64,000 bases of DNA from Streptomyces sp. cf386 (GTDB taxonomy: Bacteria > Actinomycetota > Actinomycetes > Streptomycetales > Streptomycetaceae): positions 412,627 to 476,626 of the forward strand of contig NZ_FNHV01000007.1 in assembly GCF_900103585.1 (NCBI RefSeq), in the 5' to 3' direction. Of this stretch, positions 1 through 8,470 are shown piece by piece. Within the stretch, counting starts at the first letter, position 1. Each line of letters begins with the position of its first letter. The notes under the pieces were generated by a model that saw nothing but the letters and a program-made list of their open reading frames with translations, was not told the DNA's origin and did not search any database. The translations under genes were made by a program, and so were the position numbers.

Positions 1-1080
1 GTGCCCGTCGGCCACCTCGATCCGCAGCAGCACGGTCACCCCGGCACCGGCGTGCTTGAGGGCGTTGCTCAGCCCCTCCTGCACGATCCGGTAGGCCTCG
101 CGGGAGAGGACGGGCGGCAGGGCCTCGCCGTCGGCGGTGACCTTGGCCGTCACCCGCAGTCCGGCCGCGCGCGTGCGACGCAGCAGGCCGGCCAGGTCGG
201 TGGCGAGGGTGGGCGCCGGGGCCGTACCGGGTGTGTTGCCCTCCCTCAACACGCCCAGGACGGCGTCGAGTTCGCCGACCGAGCGCCGGGTCGTGTCCTC
301 GATCGCGGCGAGGGCCTCACGGACGAACTCCGGGTCGCTGTCCAGGACCCGGCGGGCCGCGCTCGCCTGGAGGGTCACGGCGCTGAGGGCGTGGCCGACG
401 GAGTCGTGCAGCTCGCGCGCGAGCCGGTTGCGCACGGCGAGGTCGGCGGCGCGCGCCTCGGCCGCCGCGAGCCGGTCCTCCGGCGTGGGCCCGAGCAGCG
501 CGGGCGCCCAGCGGGCGAGGAGCGTGCCGGAGACGGCCGCGCAGCCGGCGAGCGCCACCATGGTCGCCACGCCCGCGACCGGCGCGAGCGCCAACACCCA
601 GGTGTGGTCGAGGGCTTCGGGCAGCCCGACGAGTTCGGCGCCGCCCAGCCGGACCAGCAGCGGCAGCGCGACGAGGAAACCGGCGAACGGCGGCACCGCC
701 AGCGACATCCCGGAGATGATCCCGCCGAACCCGAGATGCAGCGTGAACCAGGCCGCCGCCCGCCCCTTCGCCGCCCGCGACCGGGCCGGCCCGTGGGCGA
801 GCAGGCCGGAGTCCACCCCGCACAGCGACCGCACCGCACCCGCCTCCAGGGACCTGGTCAGCGGGAACAGGACGGCGGTGATCGTGGCGAGGGGCAACCC
901 GACGGCGAAGGAGAGGAGTTGCAGGGGCAGGTCGTTGAAGACGTACCGGGAGTCGGTGGCGGGGCCGACGACGAGCTGGCCGACGAAGACGTACGGCATG
1001 GCGAGCGCACCGCCGAGGATCAGATGGATCCAGCGCCGGCGCGCCCGCCGCCCGAACAGGAGTCGCGCGAACCTGCTCAC
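1..1080 (-). CDS. NarL-type two-component sensor histidine kinase (C-terminus beyond window edge)
   Basis: Membrane sensor kinase of the HPK7/NarX-like class. It starts at a GTG at 1080 and runs off the left edge. The N-terminal ~200 residues hold hydrophobic segments. They are followed by a HisKA_3 dimerisation/phosphoacceptor box (RELHDSVGHALSAVTLQ) with the phosphorylated His, and then by the start of an HATPase_c domain with the N-box pattern REAYRIVQEGLSNALKHA. The start codon overlaps the stop of the upstream membrane-protein gene as GTGA, so the two are translationally coupled. The partner response regulator should lie just left of the window. The sensed signal is unknown. Confidence 0.85.
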   Translation of the reverse strand, partial: MSRFARLLFGRRARRRWIHLILGGALAMPYVFVGQLVVGPATDSRYVFNDLPLQLLSFAVGLPLATITAVLFPLTRSLEAGAVRSLCGVDSGLLAHGPARSRAAKGRAAAWFTLHLGFGGIISGMSLAVPPFAGFLVALPLLVRLGGAELVGLPEALDHTWVLALAPVAGVATMVALAGCAAVSGTLLARWAPALLGPTPEDRLAAAEARAADLAVRNRLARELHDSVGHALSAVTLQASAARRVLDSDPEFVREALAAIEDTTRRSVGELDAVLGVLREGNTPGTAPAPTLATDLAGLLRRTRAAGLRVTAKVTADGEALPPVLSREAYRIVQEGLSNALKHAGAGVTVLLRIEVADGH

Positions 1081-2078
1081 GCCGTACGGGACTTCCGGCT
1101 CGCGGCGCGCTCCGCGAGGAAGTGGACGCCGAGGCTGGCGACGAGGATGCCGACGATCATCTGGCCAGCGTAGGTGAGGCTCAGCACCGGTGTCGGGCCG
1201 TCGGCCATGTCCGTGAGCGGGGCCAGCGACAGCCAGGCCGCCCAGCAGACCGTCGCTGCCGAGCCCACCCAGGCGAGGGCGAGGGGCAGCCGGACGGGCA
1301 GGGTCCGGCCGCGCCGGAAGGCGAGGAGGAGACCGCCGGTGACGGCCATGGCGAGGAACACGGCGGACAGGGCCTCCATGACGTAGAAGCCGCTGGTGCG
1401 GTCGGCGAGGTGGGCCTCGTCGAGCCCGGCGGTGCCACCGCCCGCCCACAGCACATGGACGATGAGCGGCGGCAGCGCGCAGCCGGCAGCCGCCACGGCG
1501 ACGGCACGCTGGGCCGCCCCGATGATGCCGACCGGAAGCTCCCAGACCCGCCCCTCCCACAACCGTCCCCAGCGGTCACGGGCGTAGAGCACGAGCAGGG
1601 CGCCGAGGGTGAGCCCCTGCACGATGAACCCGGTGTAGACGACCCCGAAGACCCAGGCGTCGAGGAACGGTTCACCACCGGCGGCGGTGGTGTTCGCGGG
1701 CCCGCCGAGCGCGTCGACGGCGACCTGGAGCGGAAACCCGGCCATGATCGGCGCGAGCAGCCCGGTGGCCACCCACGCGGGGAGGGCGAGCAGCCACGCG
1801 GGCACCCGCAGCCCCCACGGCCGGGTCAGCACCAGCGCGAGCACGATCACGGCCGCGTCCATGAGCACCGTGACACTGTTGGCGACGGCCACGCTCGCCC
1901 GGTGCTCCAGCAGGGAGCTGCCGTCCGGGATGCCGATCCGACTCCCCGCGATCCAGGCGGCCTTGAGCGAGAGATACGGCGCACAGGAGACGATGGCGAC
2001 GGCTCTCAGGGCGCGACGGGGCCGGCTGAGACCGACGGCGTGCTCGGTCTCTGGGGCGGGAGCGAGTGTCTGCGTCAT
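1077..2078 (-). CDS. multi-pass membrane protein of unknown function coupled to the sensor kinase
   Basis: A 333-residue integral membrane protein, starting at the ATG at 2078 (MTQTLAP). It has about eight hydrophobic segments spread over the whole length, and I recognise no catalytic motif. Its stop overlaps the start of the histidine kinase gene by four bases (GTGA), which implies equal, coupled synthesis. A role as an accessory sensing or effector protein for that kinase is inference from context only. In-frame sequence upstream of 2078 is open but lacks the membrane-protein composition, so the longer start was not used. Confidence 0.7.
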   Translation of the reverse strand: MTQTLAPAPETEHAVGLSRPRRALRAVAIVSCAPYLSLKAAWIAGSRIGIPDGSSLLEHRASVAVANSVTVLMDAAVIVLALVLTRPWGLRVPAWLLALPAWVATGLLAPIMAGFPLQVAVDALGGPANTTAAGGEPFLDAWVFGVVYTGFIVQGLTLGALLVLYARDRWGRLWEGRVWELPVGIIGAAQRAVAVAAAGCALPPLIVHVLWAGGGTAGLDEAHLADRTSGFYVMEALSAVFLAMAVTGGLLLAFRRGRTLPVRLPLALAWVGSAATVCWAAWLSLAPLTDMADGPTPVLSLTYAGQMIVGILVASLGVHFLAERAASRKSRTA

Positions 2079-2176
2079 GCGTCCACGCTCCCGCGAGGGC
2101 CCGGGCGGGCACCTCCTTCGCGCCGATGATCCGTCTCCGCCGGACGGGGGAGAGCCCCTCGGCCCAGCCCTCCCGG

Positions 2177-2647
2177 TCAGCCCTCCAGATGCAGCACGAA
2201 CTCGTCGATCTCCTCGCCCCGCGCGTTCGCGAAGCCCCTGGCCCGCGCGGTCACCCGGAACCCGCACTTGGCCAGCACCCGCAGCGAGCCCTCGTTGTCC
2301 GCAGCCGCCCGTGCGTACAGCGGGCGTTCGGGGACCTCGGCGAGCAGCCCCCGCAGCGCGGCCGTGGCGACACCCCGGCCCCAGTACGCGCGGTCGACCC
2401 AGTAGGTCACCTCCCGCTCGCCCGGCTGCCCGTAGACGGCCGCGCTGCCCACCACGTCACCGTCGGCCAGGATCGTGCGCAGGACGTCCGGCGAGGACCG
2501 GATCCGTTCCCAGTGGGCGTCGAAGGCGTCCCGGTCCGCCGGGTCCTTGGGGGTGAAGGCCGCCATGCGCAGGGCCTCCGGGTCGTTCATCTGCCGGTAG
2601 AAGACGGGCAGATCGCTGTCGTGAACCGCGCGCAGTTGCACATCCAT
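2177..2647 (-). CDS. GNAT family N-acetyltransferase (RimJ/RimL-like)
   Basis: A 156-residue acetyl-CoA-dependent N-acetyltransferase. The fold is recognisable from an N-terminal LRAVHDSDLPVFYRQMNDPEA segment typical of the RimJ/RimL branch. The acetyl-CoA pyrophosphate-binding loop motif A reads YWGRGVATAALRGLL, and the NEGSLRVLAKCGF motif follows. The substrate is unknown and could be a small molecule or a protein N-terminus. The ATG at 2647 lies only 4 nt after the stop of the IclR regulator gene, so the two are probably co-transcribed. No membrane or signal segment is seen. Confidence 0.85.
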   Translation of the reverse strand: MDVQLRAVHDSDLPVFYRQMNDPEALRMAAFTPKDPADRDAFDAHWERIRSSPDVLRTILADGDVVGSAAVYGQPGEREVTYWVDRAYWGRGVATAALRGLLAEVPERPLYARAAADNEGSLRVLAKCGFRVTARARGFANARGEEIDEFVLHLEG

Positions 2648-2651
2648 GGAG

Positions 2652-3425
2652 TCAGAGCCTACGAGTGGCCAGCGTCAGCCGGTCACGCGCGTCGAACAGC
2701 GCGTCCTTCACCATCTGCTCGTGGGCGGGGGTCAGCCGCGCCACCGGTACGGAGCAGCTGATCGCGTCGCGTGCCGGGGTGCGATAGGGGATCGCCACGC
2801 CGAAGCAGCGCAGTCCCAGCGTGTTCTCCTCGCGGTCCACGGCGAAGCCCTGCTCGCGGACCAGGTGCAGTTCCTCGATGAGCTTCTCGCGGTCGGTGAT
2901 CGTGTTCTCGGTCAGCGCGGGGAGGGTCTCCGGGAGCAGCTTGCGGACCTGCTCGTCCGTGTAGGTGCTCAGCAGCGCCTTGCCGAGGGACGTCGAGTGC
3001 GCGGGCAGCCGGCGGCCGACCCGGGTGAAGGGGCGCAGGTAGTGCTGGGACTGGCGGGTGGCGAGGTAGACGACGTTCGTGCCGTCCAGACGCGCCAGGT
3101 GGATCGTCTCGGTGGTGTCGTCCGAGAGGCGGTCCAGCGTCGGGCGGGCCGCCGCGACCACCTCGTCGCCGTCGATGTACGACGTGCCGACCAGCAGCGC
3201 CCGGACGCCGATGCCGTACCGCGTGCCCGTCGCGTCCGTCTCCACCCAGCCCAGCTCGACGAGCGTGCGCAGCAACATGTAGAGACTGGACTTGGGGTAT
3301 CCGACGGCCTCCTGGACCGACGCGAGGGAGTGCATGCCGGGGCGTCCGGCGAAGTATTCGAGCAGTTCAACCGTCCGTACCGCGGACTTGACCTGCGCCC
3401 CGCCGCCCGTCTCGCCAGCCGACAT
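2652..3425 (-). CDS. IclR family transcriptional regulator
   Basis: A DNA-binding regulator with an N-terminal winged helix-turn-helix (about residues 13-75, SLASVQEAVGYPKSSLYMLL) and a C-terminal IclR effector-binding domain. The effector domain shows HSTSLGKALL and EENTLGLRCFGVAI. An ATG at 3425 gives 257 residues. An upstream in-frame ATG at 3479 would give 275, but its extra residues look non-conserved. The gene is divergent from the aldehyde dehydrogenase at 3557, with an inverted repeat between them. IclR regulators commonly control adjacent catabolic genes, so it probably controls that dehydrogenase in response to a sugar-acid or similar substrate (inference). Confidence 0.88.
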   Translation of the reverse strand: MSAGETGGGAQVKSAVRTVELLEYFAGRPGMHSLASVQEAVGYPKSSLYMLLRTLVELGWVETDATGTRYGIGVRALLVGTSYIDGDEVVAAARPTLDRLSDDTTETIHLARLDGTNVVYLATRQSQHYLRPFTRVGRRLPAHSTSLGKALLSTYTDEQVRKLLPETLPALTENTITDREKLIEELHLVREQGFAVDREENTLGLRCFGVAIPYRTPARDAISCSVPVARLTPAHEQMVKDALFDARDRLTLATRRL

Positions 3426-3488
3426 CGCCCTTGACCCCTTCGTTCGACGGGAAATAGTCTCCGACAGCATATTCATCATCAGAGACAG

Positions 3489-3506
3489 CGTTCAGTATAT
3501 CGAACG
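3489..3506. promoter_or_regulatory. candidate IclR operator (inverted repeat)
   Basis: CGTTC and GAACG form a perfect 5-bp inverted repeat separated by 8 AT-rich bases (AGTATATC). It sits in the short divergent region between the IclR regulator and the aldehyde dehydrogenase. Local A+T enrichment in a ~72% GC genome, and the position about 50 bp upstream of the dehydrogenase start, fit an operator/promoter. Assignment to the IclR protein is inference. Confidence 0.4.
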
Positions 3507-3556
3507 ACCCTGGTGGATGACCCCGTACTGCGGCAATACATGTGGAGGGACCCGCG

Positions 3557-5086
3557 GTGGCAGCAGCACCAGTCTGGAGTGTCGACCCCCGAACCGGGAA
3601 GCAGCGTGAACAGGTTGCGGTGGAGGCCACAGCCCAGGAGGTGGACGCCGCCGTCCGCGCCGCGCACGACGCGCGCGGCTCCCTCGCCGACCGCACGGTC
3701 CGCGCGGCCTTCCTGCGCACCGCCGCGGACCGCCTCCAGGGCGCCAAGGACCAGCTCGTCGAGGCCGCCGACGCCGAGACCGCGCTCGGCCCGGTCCGCC
3801 TCACCGGCGAACTCGCCCGCACCTGCTACCAGCTGAGGGCCTTCGCGGACATCGTCGACGAGGGCGCCTTCCTGGACGTCGTCATCAACCACCCCGACGA
3901 CACCGCCACCCCGCCGATCCCGGACCTGCGCCGCTACAAGGTCTCCCTCGGCGTCGTCGCCGTCTACTCGGCCTCCAACTTCCCCTTCGCCTTCTCCGTC
4001 GCCGGCGGCGACACCGCGAGCGCGCTGGGCGCGGGATCCCCCGTCGTGGTCAAGGCCCACCCCGACCACCCGGCGCTGTCGGAGCTGGTCGCCAAGGTGC
4101 TGCGTACGGCCGCCGCCGAGCACGGCATTCCCGAGGGCGTGATCGGGCTCGTGCACGGCTTCGAGGCCGGCATCGAGCTGATCAAGCACCCGCTGGTCGC
4201 CGCGGCGGGCTTCACCGGTTCGGTACGAGGCGGTCGAGCCCTCTTCGACGCGGCCGCGGCGCGTCCGGTGCCGATCCCCTTCCACGGTGAGCTGGGGTCG
4301 CTGAACCCGGTCGTGATCACCGAGGCCGCCGCGACCGAGCGCGGCGAGGCGATCGGTACGGGTCTTGCCGGGTCCATGACGCTGGGCGTCGGACAGTTCT
4401 GCGTGAAGCCGGGCCTCGTGCTGGTGCCGTCCGGCGCCGCGGGCGACGGCCTGGTCAAGTCCCTCACGGACGCCGTCAGCGACACGGACGCCGGTGTCCT
4501 CCTCGACCACCGCATGCGCGATAACTTCGTCGCCGGGGTCGCCGAGCGCGCCGAACTGCCGGACGTGGAGTCGCCGGTGACGCCGGGCGCGGGCGGCGAG
4601 CACACGGTCAGCGCCGGATTCCTCTCGGTCGCGGCCGACAAGCTCACCAGCGAGGGCGCATACGACCTGCTCCTGGAGGAGTGCTTCGGCCCGGTGACGG
4701 TGGTGGCCCGCTACGACGACGACGCGCAGGCCCGCGCCGTGCTGTCCCGGCTGCCCGGCAACCTCACGGCGACGGTTCACCTCTCGGCGGGTGAGGCGGC
4801 CGGTGAGGGGCGCGGGGCGGAGATCCTCGCGGAGCTGACGCCGCTGGCCGGCCGTGTGCTGGTGAACGGGTGGCCGACGGGTGTCGCCGTCGCACCGGCC
4901 CAGCATCACGGTGGTCCGTACCCGGCGACGACCTCGACGTCCACCTCCGTGGGCGGTACGGCGATCGAGCGCTGGATGAGGCCGGTCGCCTACCAGGGCG
5001 CCCCCGAGGCACTGCTTCCGCCGGAGCTGCGCGACGACAACCCGCTGGGGCTGCCCCGCAGGTTCAACGGCCGGCTGGAGCGCTGA
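3557..5086 (+). CDS. aldehyde dehydrogenase (NADP+), ketoglutarate-semialdehyde dehydrogenase type
   Basis: A 509-residue aldehyde dehydrogenase oxidising an aldehyde to the acid with NAD(P)+. The GTG at 3557 was chosen because GGAGGG lies 7 nt upstream; an earlier GTG at 3542 has no such site. It shows the cofactor-binding segment ASNFPFAFSVAGGD, the nucleotide-fold FTGSVRGG, the catalytic Glu (about 245, HGELGSLNPV) and the nucleophilic Cys (about 282, GQFCVKPG). These match the 2,5-dioxovalerate/alpha-ketoglutaric semialdehyde dehydrogenase subgroup used in sugar-acid breakdown. The divergent IclR regulator supports a catabolic role. The substrate is not proven by sequence, and no other pathway gene lies beside it. 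Confidence 0.88.
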   Translation: MAAAPVWSVDPRTGKQREQVAVEATAQEVDAAVRAAHDARGSLADRTVRAAFLRTAADRLQGAKDQLVEAADAETALGPVRLTGELARTCYQLRAFADIVDEGAFLDVVINHPDDTATPPIPDLRRYKVSLGVVAVYSASNFPFAFSVAGGDTASALGAGSPVVVKAHPDHPALSELVAKVLRTAAAEHGIPEGVIGLVHGFEAGIELIKHPLVAAAGFTGSVRGGRALFDAAAARPVPIPFHGELGSLNPVVITEAAATERGEAIGTGLAGSMTLGVGQFCVKPGLVLVPSGAAGDGLVKSLTDAVSDTDAGVLLDHRMRDNFVAGVAERAELPDVESPVTPGAGGEHTVSAGFLSVAADKLTSEGAYDLLLEECFGPVTVVARYDDDAQARAVLSRLPGNLTATVHLSAGEAAGEGRGAEILAELTPLAGRVLVNGWPTGVAVAPAQHHGGPYPATTSTSTSVGGTAIERWMRPVAYQGAPEALLPPELRDDNPLGLPRRFNGRLER

Positions 5087-5092
5087 CCTCGG

Positions 5093-5755
5093 TCAACCCC
5101 GGTTCGGCTCCAGGCCCGCGTCCCGGGCCAGCAGGGCCGCCTGGACCCTGTTCTCGCAGTCGAGCTTGGTCAGGATGCGGCTGACGTACGTCTTCACCGT
5201 GGCCTCGCTCATATGCAGCCGGGCGCCCGCGTCCGCGTTGGACAGGCCCTCGCCCAGGAGGGCCAGTACCTCGCGTTCGCGGGCGGTCAGGTCGGCGAGA
5301 CGGCGGCGGGCCTGGTCGCCGCGCGCGGTGGCGGCGGGGGAGGCGAGGGTGTCCACGACGTGCCGGGTGGCGGCCGGGGAGAGATAGGCGTTGCCGGCCG
5401 CCGCCGCACGGACCGCGTGGATCAGTTCCTGCGGCGCGGAGTCCTTCAGCAGGAAGCCCGCGCCGCCGTGGCCGAGCGCCCGCAGCACGTTGTCGCGTTC
5501 GCCGAACGTGGTCAGGATCAGCACGCGCACATCCGGCGCGGCCCGGCCCAGCTCGGCCAGGGCGGTCAGCCCGTCCATCACCGGCATCTGGATGTCCAGC
5601 AGGGCCACGTCGACCGCGGTGCTCCGGGCGGTCTCCACCGCCGCCCGGCCGTCCGCCGCCTCGGCGACGACGTCGATGTCGTCGGCCGAGGTGAGGATCA
5701 TCCTGATGCCGGCCCTGATGAGCGGCTCGTCGTCGGCGACGAGGACCCGGATCAC
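5093..5755 (-). CDS. NarL/LuxR family response regulator
   Basis: A 220-residue two-component response regulator. The GTG at 5755 is preceded by AGGAG five bases away. The N-terminal receiver domain has the acidic pocket (VADDEP), the phosphoacceptor Asp in ALLDIQMPVMDG, and the conserved Thr/Lys (LTTF, LLKDSAP). The C-terminal LuxR-type helix-turn-helix reads LTAREREVLALLGEGLSNADAGARLHMSEATVKTYV, broken here only by normal variation. It follows the histidine kinase gene by 93 nt and is surely its partner. Its 3' end stops 6 nt from the convergent aldehyde dehydrogenase. Confidence 0.92.
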   Translation of the reverse strand: MIRVLVADDEPLIRAGIRMILTSADDIDVVAEAADGRAAVETARSTAVDVALLDIQMPVMDGLTALAELGRAAPDVRVLILTTFGERDNVLRALGHGGAGFLLKDSAPQELIHAVRAAAAGNAYLSPAATRHVVDTLASPAATARGDQARRRLADLTAREREVLALLGEGLSNADAGARLHMSEATVKTYVSRILTKLDCENRVQAALLARDAGLEPNRG

Positions 5756-5848
5756 ACGGCCTCCTGCGCGGTGTCGGTGCGCCAAACGGATGGCGAAGCC
5801 CCGCCATCATGCCCGATCCGGTCACCAGTGCGACCCGGTTGTCGCCGT

Positions 5849-7573
5849 TCAGAGTTCGTCCTTGTAGGACTCCTTCGCGACCAGCTTCCCGTCGCGGAAG
5901 CAGAACCGGTAGACGATGTCGTCGTCGATGTCCAGGTAGTGACGGCACGTCGCGCCCTCGGGCAGCGGCGGGCCGTGCTTCTCCTGGCCCTCGGTGAGCA
6001 GGGAACTGCCCTCCGGAAGCTTGGCCTTCACGTCCTTCTCGGCGTCGCCGACCTTCGCGGACTTGTACACGCTCGCCGATATGGTGCCGCTCTCCATCTC
6101 GTCGAACAGCGCCGTCAGCCCCCAGGCCCCGAGGGCGAGAACGCCCACGACGAGGACGACGGAGGTGACGACACAGCCGAGGGCGACCTTCTTCTTGCTT
6201 CTCATGATGGCGGCGAACTCCCTTTGCGGATCGGAACGGCCGAAGACCGCTCCACCGTCGCCCGCCGCGCCTTCGTCGATCTGCCCCCGAAAGTCGTCGT
6301 CCGGGGCGACGGAGGTCGCGCCCTCGGGGCGGGGCACGGGCTCGCCGTCGCCGTAGGGCAGCACACCCGCGAGACGGAAACCGCCGTCGGGGGTGGGCCC
6401 GGCGTGCACCATGCCGCCGACCAGCCGGGCCCTCTCCCGCAGTCCCGCCAGGCCCTGGCCGCCGCTCACCGCGGGCGGGGCCGAAGGGGCCGAGGCGGGC
6501 ACGGGCCCGTTGGCCACCTCGACGACCAGGCTGTCCGGTTCGTAGCGCAGGGCCACGGTGATCGGGGCGCCCGGCGCGTGCTTGTGCGCGTTGGTCAGGG
6601 CCTCCTGGGCGATGCGGTACGCCGCGTGGTCGGCGGCGGGCGCGAGGGGCCGTACGGTGCCGGAGCGGTGCAGCTCAACGGCCGCGCCCGCGGCCCGCGA
6701 CGACTCGACGAGGCCGTCGACGGCGGCTGCCACCCGGGCCGTCGGAGGCTCGGCGCCGGTCGCCCGGGGCCGCTGCCCGGCGGGCACCTCGGCATCGTCC
6801 CGCAGGATGCCCACCGCCTCGCGCAGCTCTTGCATCGCGGTCCTGGATGCCTCCCGGAGGATGCCCACCCCTTGCCGATGCCGGTCGCCCAGTTCCGGGT
6901 CCACCTCCAGCGCCCCGGCGTGCACGGCGATCAGGGCGAGCTGGTGGCCGAGGCTGTCGTGCATGTCCTGGGCGATGCGCTGCCGTTCGAGGAGGCGGGC
7001 CTGGTGCGCCACCATCGCCTGCTCGCGCACCAGTTGGGCGTTGTGCCGGCGCAGGGTGTCGAGCAGCCGGTGGCGCTGGGCGCGGTAGCGGGAGGCGAGA
7101 CCGGGCACGACGGCCAGGGTCAGGAACGAGCCCGCGGCCAGGGCGGCCGTCGCGAGCAGTGACAGCCCGTCCTCTTCGGCGGACGCCATCCAGACGGCGA
7201 AGAGGTTGTGGAGCACGAGGCCGACGGCGTACGCGGCCAGCGCCCGCCCGGGGCGCATGATGCGGCTGCCCGCCGACCAGCTCGCGTAGATCAGCAGCAG
7301 CGCCGAGCCGGCCATCGCCCCGGCCAGGGCCGACGCGACGAGCAGCACCGTCGCCGGCAGCGAGCGGCGCACCAGTGACAGTACGGCGACGGCCAGGGCC
7401 ACGGCGACGCTCCGCGCCCCGAATCCGGCCGCACCGTCGCCGAGGCCCGCCGCCCCGGCGAGCACGAGGGCGAGCACGACCTCCCCGACGATCCGCTTGC
7501 GGGGCCATGGGGAGGCGGCGACGAGCCGGGAGCGGAGCGGCCGGTCGGTACGGGATATCAGTGCTGCGTCCAC
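5849..7573 (-). CDS. sensor histidine kinase with an in-frame C-terminal membrane/extracytoplasmic extension
   Basis: A 574-residue reading frame starting at the GTG at 7573. Residues ~1-170 carry several membrane helices and a coiled-coil-like linker follows. Next come the HisKA_3 box (RQRIAQDMHDSLGHQLALIA) and the HATPase_c domain (AYRIAQEALTNAHKHAPG, then GGQGLAGLRERARLVGG). Kinase homology ends near position 6330. The frame continues without a stop through an Asp/Gly-rich linker into a ~118-residue segment. That segment begins at an internal ATG (6205), has one transmembrane helix, and ends in a soluble tail with two Cys. It is either a true fusion or two genes whose stop is missing; AAGGGAG lies 12 nt before the internal ATG. 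Partner: the regulator at 5093-5755. Confidence 0.8.
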   Translation of the reverse strand: MDAALISRTDRPLRSRLVAASPWPRKRIVGEVVLALVLAGAAGLGDGAAGFGARSVAVALAVAVLSLVRRSLPATVLLVASALAGAMAGSALLLIYASWSAGSRIMRPGRALAAYAVGLVLHNLFAVWMASAEEDGLSLLATAALAAGSFLTLAVVPGLASRYRAQRHRLLDTLRRHNAQLVREQAMVAHQARLLERQRIAQDMHDSLGHQLALIAVHAGALEVDPELGDRHRQGVGILREASRTAMQELREAVGILRDDAEVPAGQRPRATGAEPPTARVAAAVDGLVESSRAAGAAVELHRSGTVRPLAPAADHAAYRIAQEALTNAHKHAPGAPITVALRYEPDSLVVEVANGPVPASAPSAPPAVSGGQGLAGLRERARLVGGMVHAGPTPDGGFRLAGVLPYGDGEPVPRPEGATSVAPDDDFRGQIDEGAAGDGGAVFGRSDPQREFAAIMRSKKKVALGCVVTSVVLVVGVLALGAWGLTALFDEMESGTISASVYKSAKVGDAEKDVKAKLPEGSSLLTEGQEKHGPPLPEGATCRHYLDIDDDIVYRFCFRDGKLVAKESYKDEL

Positions 7574-7820
7574 GCGCAGACGATAGACAGCCGCCCCCGG
7601 CCGCCCGCATCCGCCCTTCGGCGCACCCGCGAACGACGAAAGTGAACACCCGGTCCCCGCCGCAACCGTCATCTTTGGTCGCTGCGGACGGCGACTTACG
7701 GAGACTGCCCCGGGCCGGGTCACGCGGCGAGGATGGATCCGCCGGACAACGGGGCCGGCGGCAGAGACCACCGGCACAGAGACCACCGGCACAGAGACCA
7801 GCGGCACGGGGAGCGGAACA
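7574..7820. promoter_or_regulatory. divergent intergenic region with 15-bp tandem repeats
   Basis: 247 bp between the divergent histidine kinase and LURP-one genes. At 7757-7801 a 15-bp unit (CGGCACAGAGACCAC) is repeated two and a half to three times. The copy ends just upstream of the GGGGAG ribosome-binding site for the gene at 7821. No clear -10/-35 pair stands out. Confidence 0.4.
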
Positions 7821-8417
7821 GTGGACAGTGCGCGACCGCAGGCGAACGAGCGCTTCAGCATCCGGCAGAAGACCACCCTCATGATCAACCGCTACGTGGT
7901 GACCGAGACCCTGCCGGACGGCTCCGACGGCAGGGTCGTCGCCTTCGCCGAGCAGAAGCGGATGACGCTCAAGGAGCAGATGACCTTCTACACCGACGAG
8001 TCCAAGGACCACGTCCTGTTCACCGCCAAGGCCCGCCAGGTCCTCGACGCAGGCGCCGCCTACGACGTGCGGGACGCGATGGACAGCCCGATCGGTACCT
8101 TCCGCAAGAAGTTCGCCGCCTCCCTGCTGCGCTCGACGTGGGAACTCGACCAGCCGGATGCGGTCGAGGCGGTCGGGCGTGAGCGCAACCGGCTGGTGGC
8201 CGTGGTGCGCCGGTTCTGGGAGCTGCTGCCGCTCGACCTCGTGCCGTTCGTGTGGCCGTACCACTTCGACTTCACCTCGGGCGACAAGCCCGTGATGAGC
8301 GTCGACAAGAAGATCGGGCTGCGCGACCGCTATCTGCTCGACGTGACCTCACCCGATCTCGACCTGCGCCTCGCCATCGCCCAGGCCGTGGCCCTGGACG
8401 CTTTCCAGTCCCGCTGA
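7821..8417 (+). CDS. LURP-one-related (tubby C-terminal-like) family protein
   Basis: A 198-residue soluble protein of the LOR/tubby-like superfamily, a 12-stranded barrel around a central helix related to scramblases and Tubby. Visible family features are the N-terminal RYVVTETLPDG, the YDVRDAMDSPIGTFRKKF turn and the late GLRDRYLLDV strand. The GTG at 7821 has a GGGGAG site 8 nt upstream. Family members bind membrane lipids or have no known activity, so function here is unassigned. It is divergent from the sensor kinase and followed 53 nt later by a DUF1349 gene. Confidence 0.75.
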   Translation: MDSARPQANERFSIRQKTTLMINRYVVTETLPDGSDGRVVAFAEQKRMTLKEQMTFYTDESKDHVLFTAKARQVLDAGAAYDVRDAMDSPIGTFRKKFAASLLRSTWELDQPDAVEAVGRERNRLVAVVRRFWELLPLDLVPFVWPYHFDFTSGDKPVMSVDKKIGLRDRYLLDVTSPDLDLRLAIAQAVALDAFQSR

Positions 8418-8470
8418 CGGGATCACCCCGGGGACGCCCGGCGACGCCCGGGCCCTGTAAGAATCCCCTC

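Noticed and set aside
5213..7162. A 649-codon plus-strand frame opposite the regulator and kinase
   Set aside because: Antisense to a convincing two-component pair; composition is Gly/Arg/His/Val shadow text.
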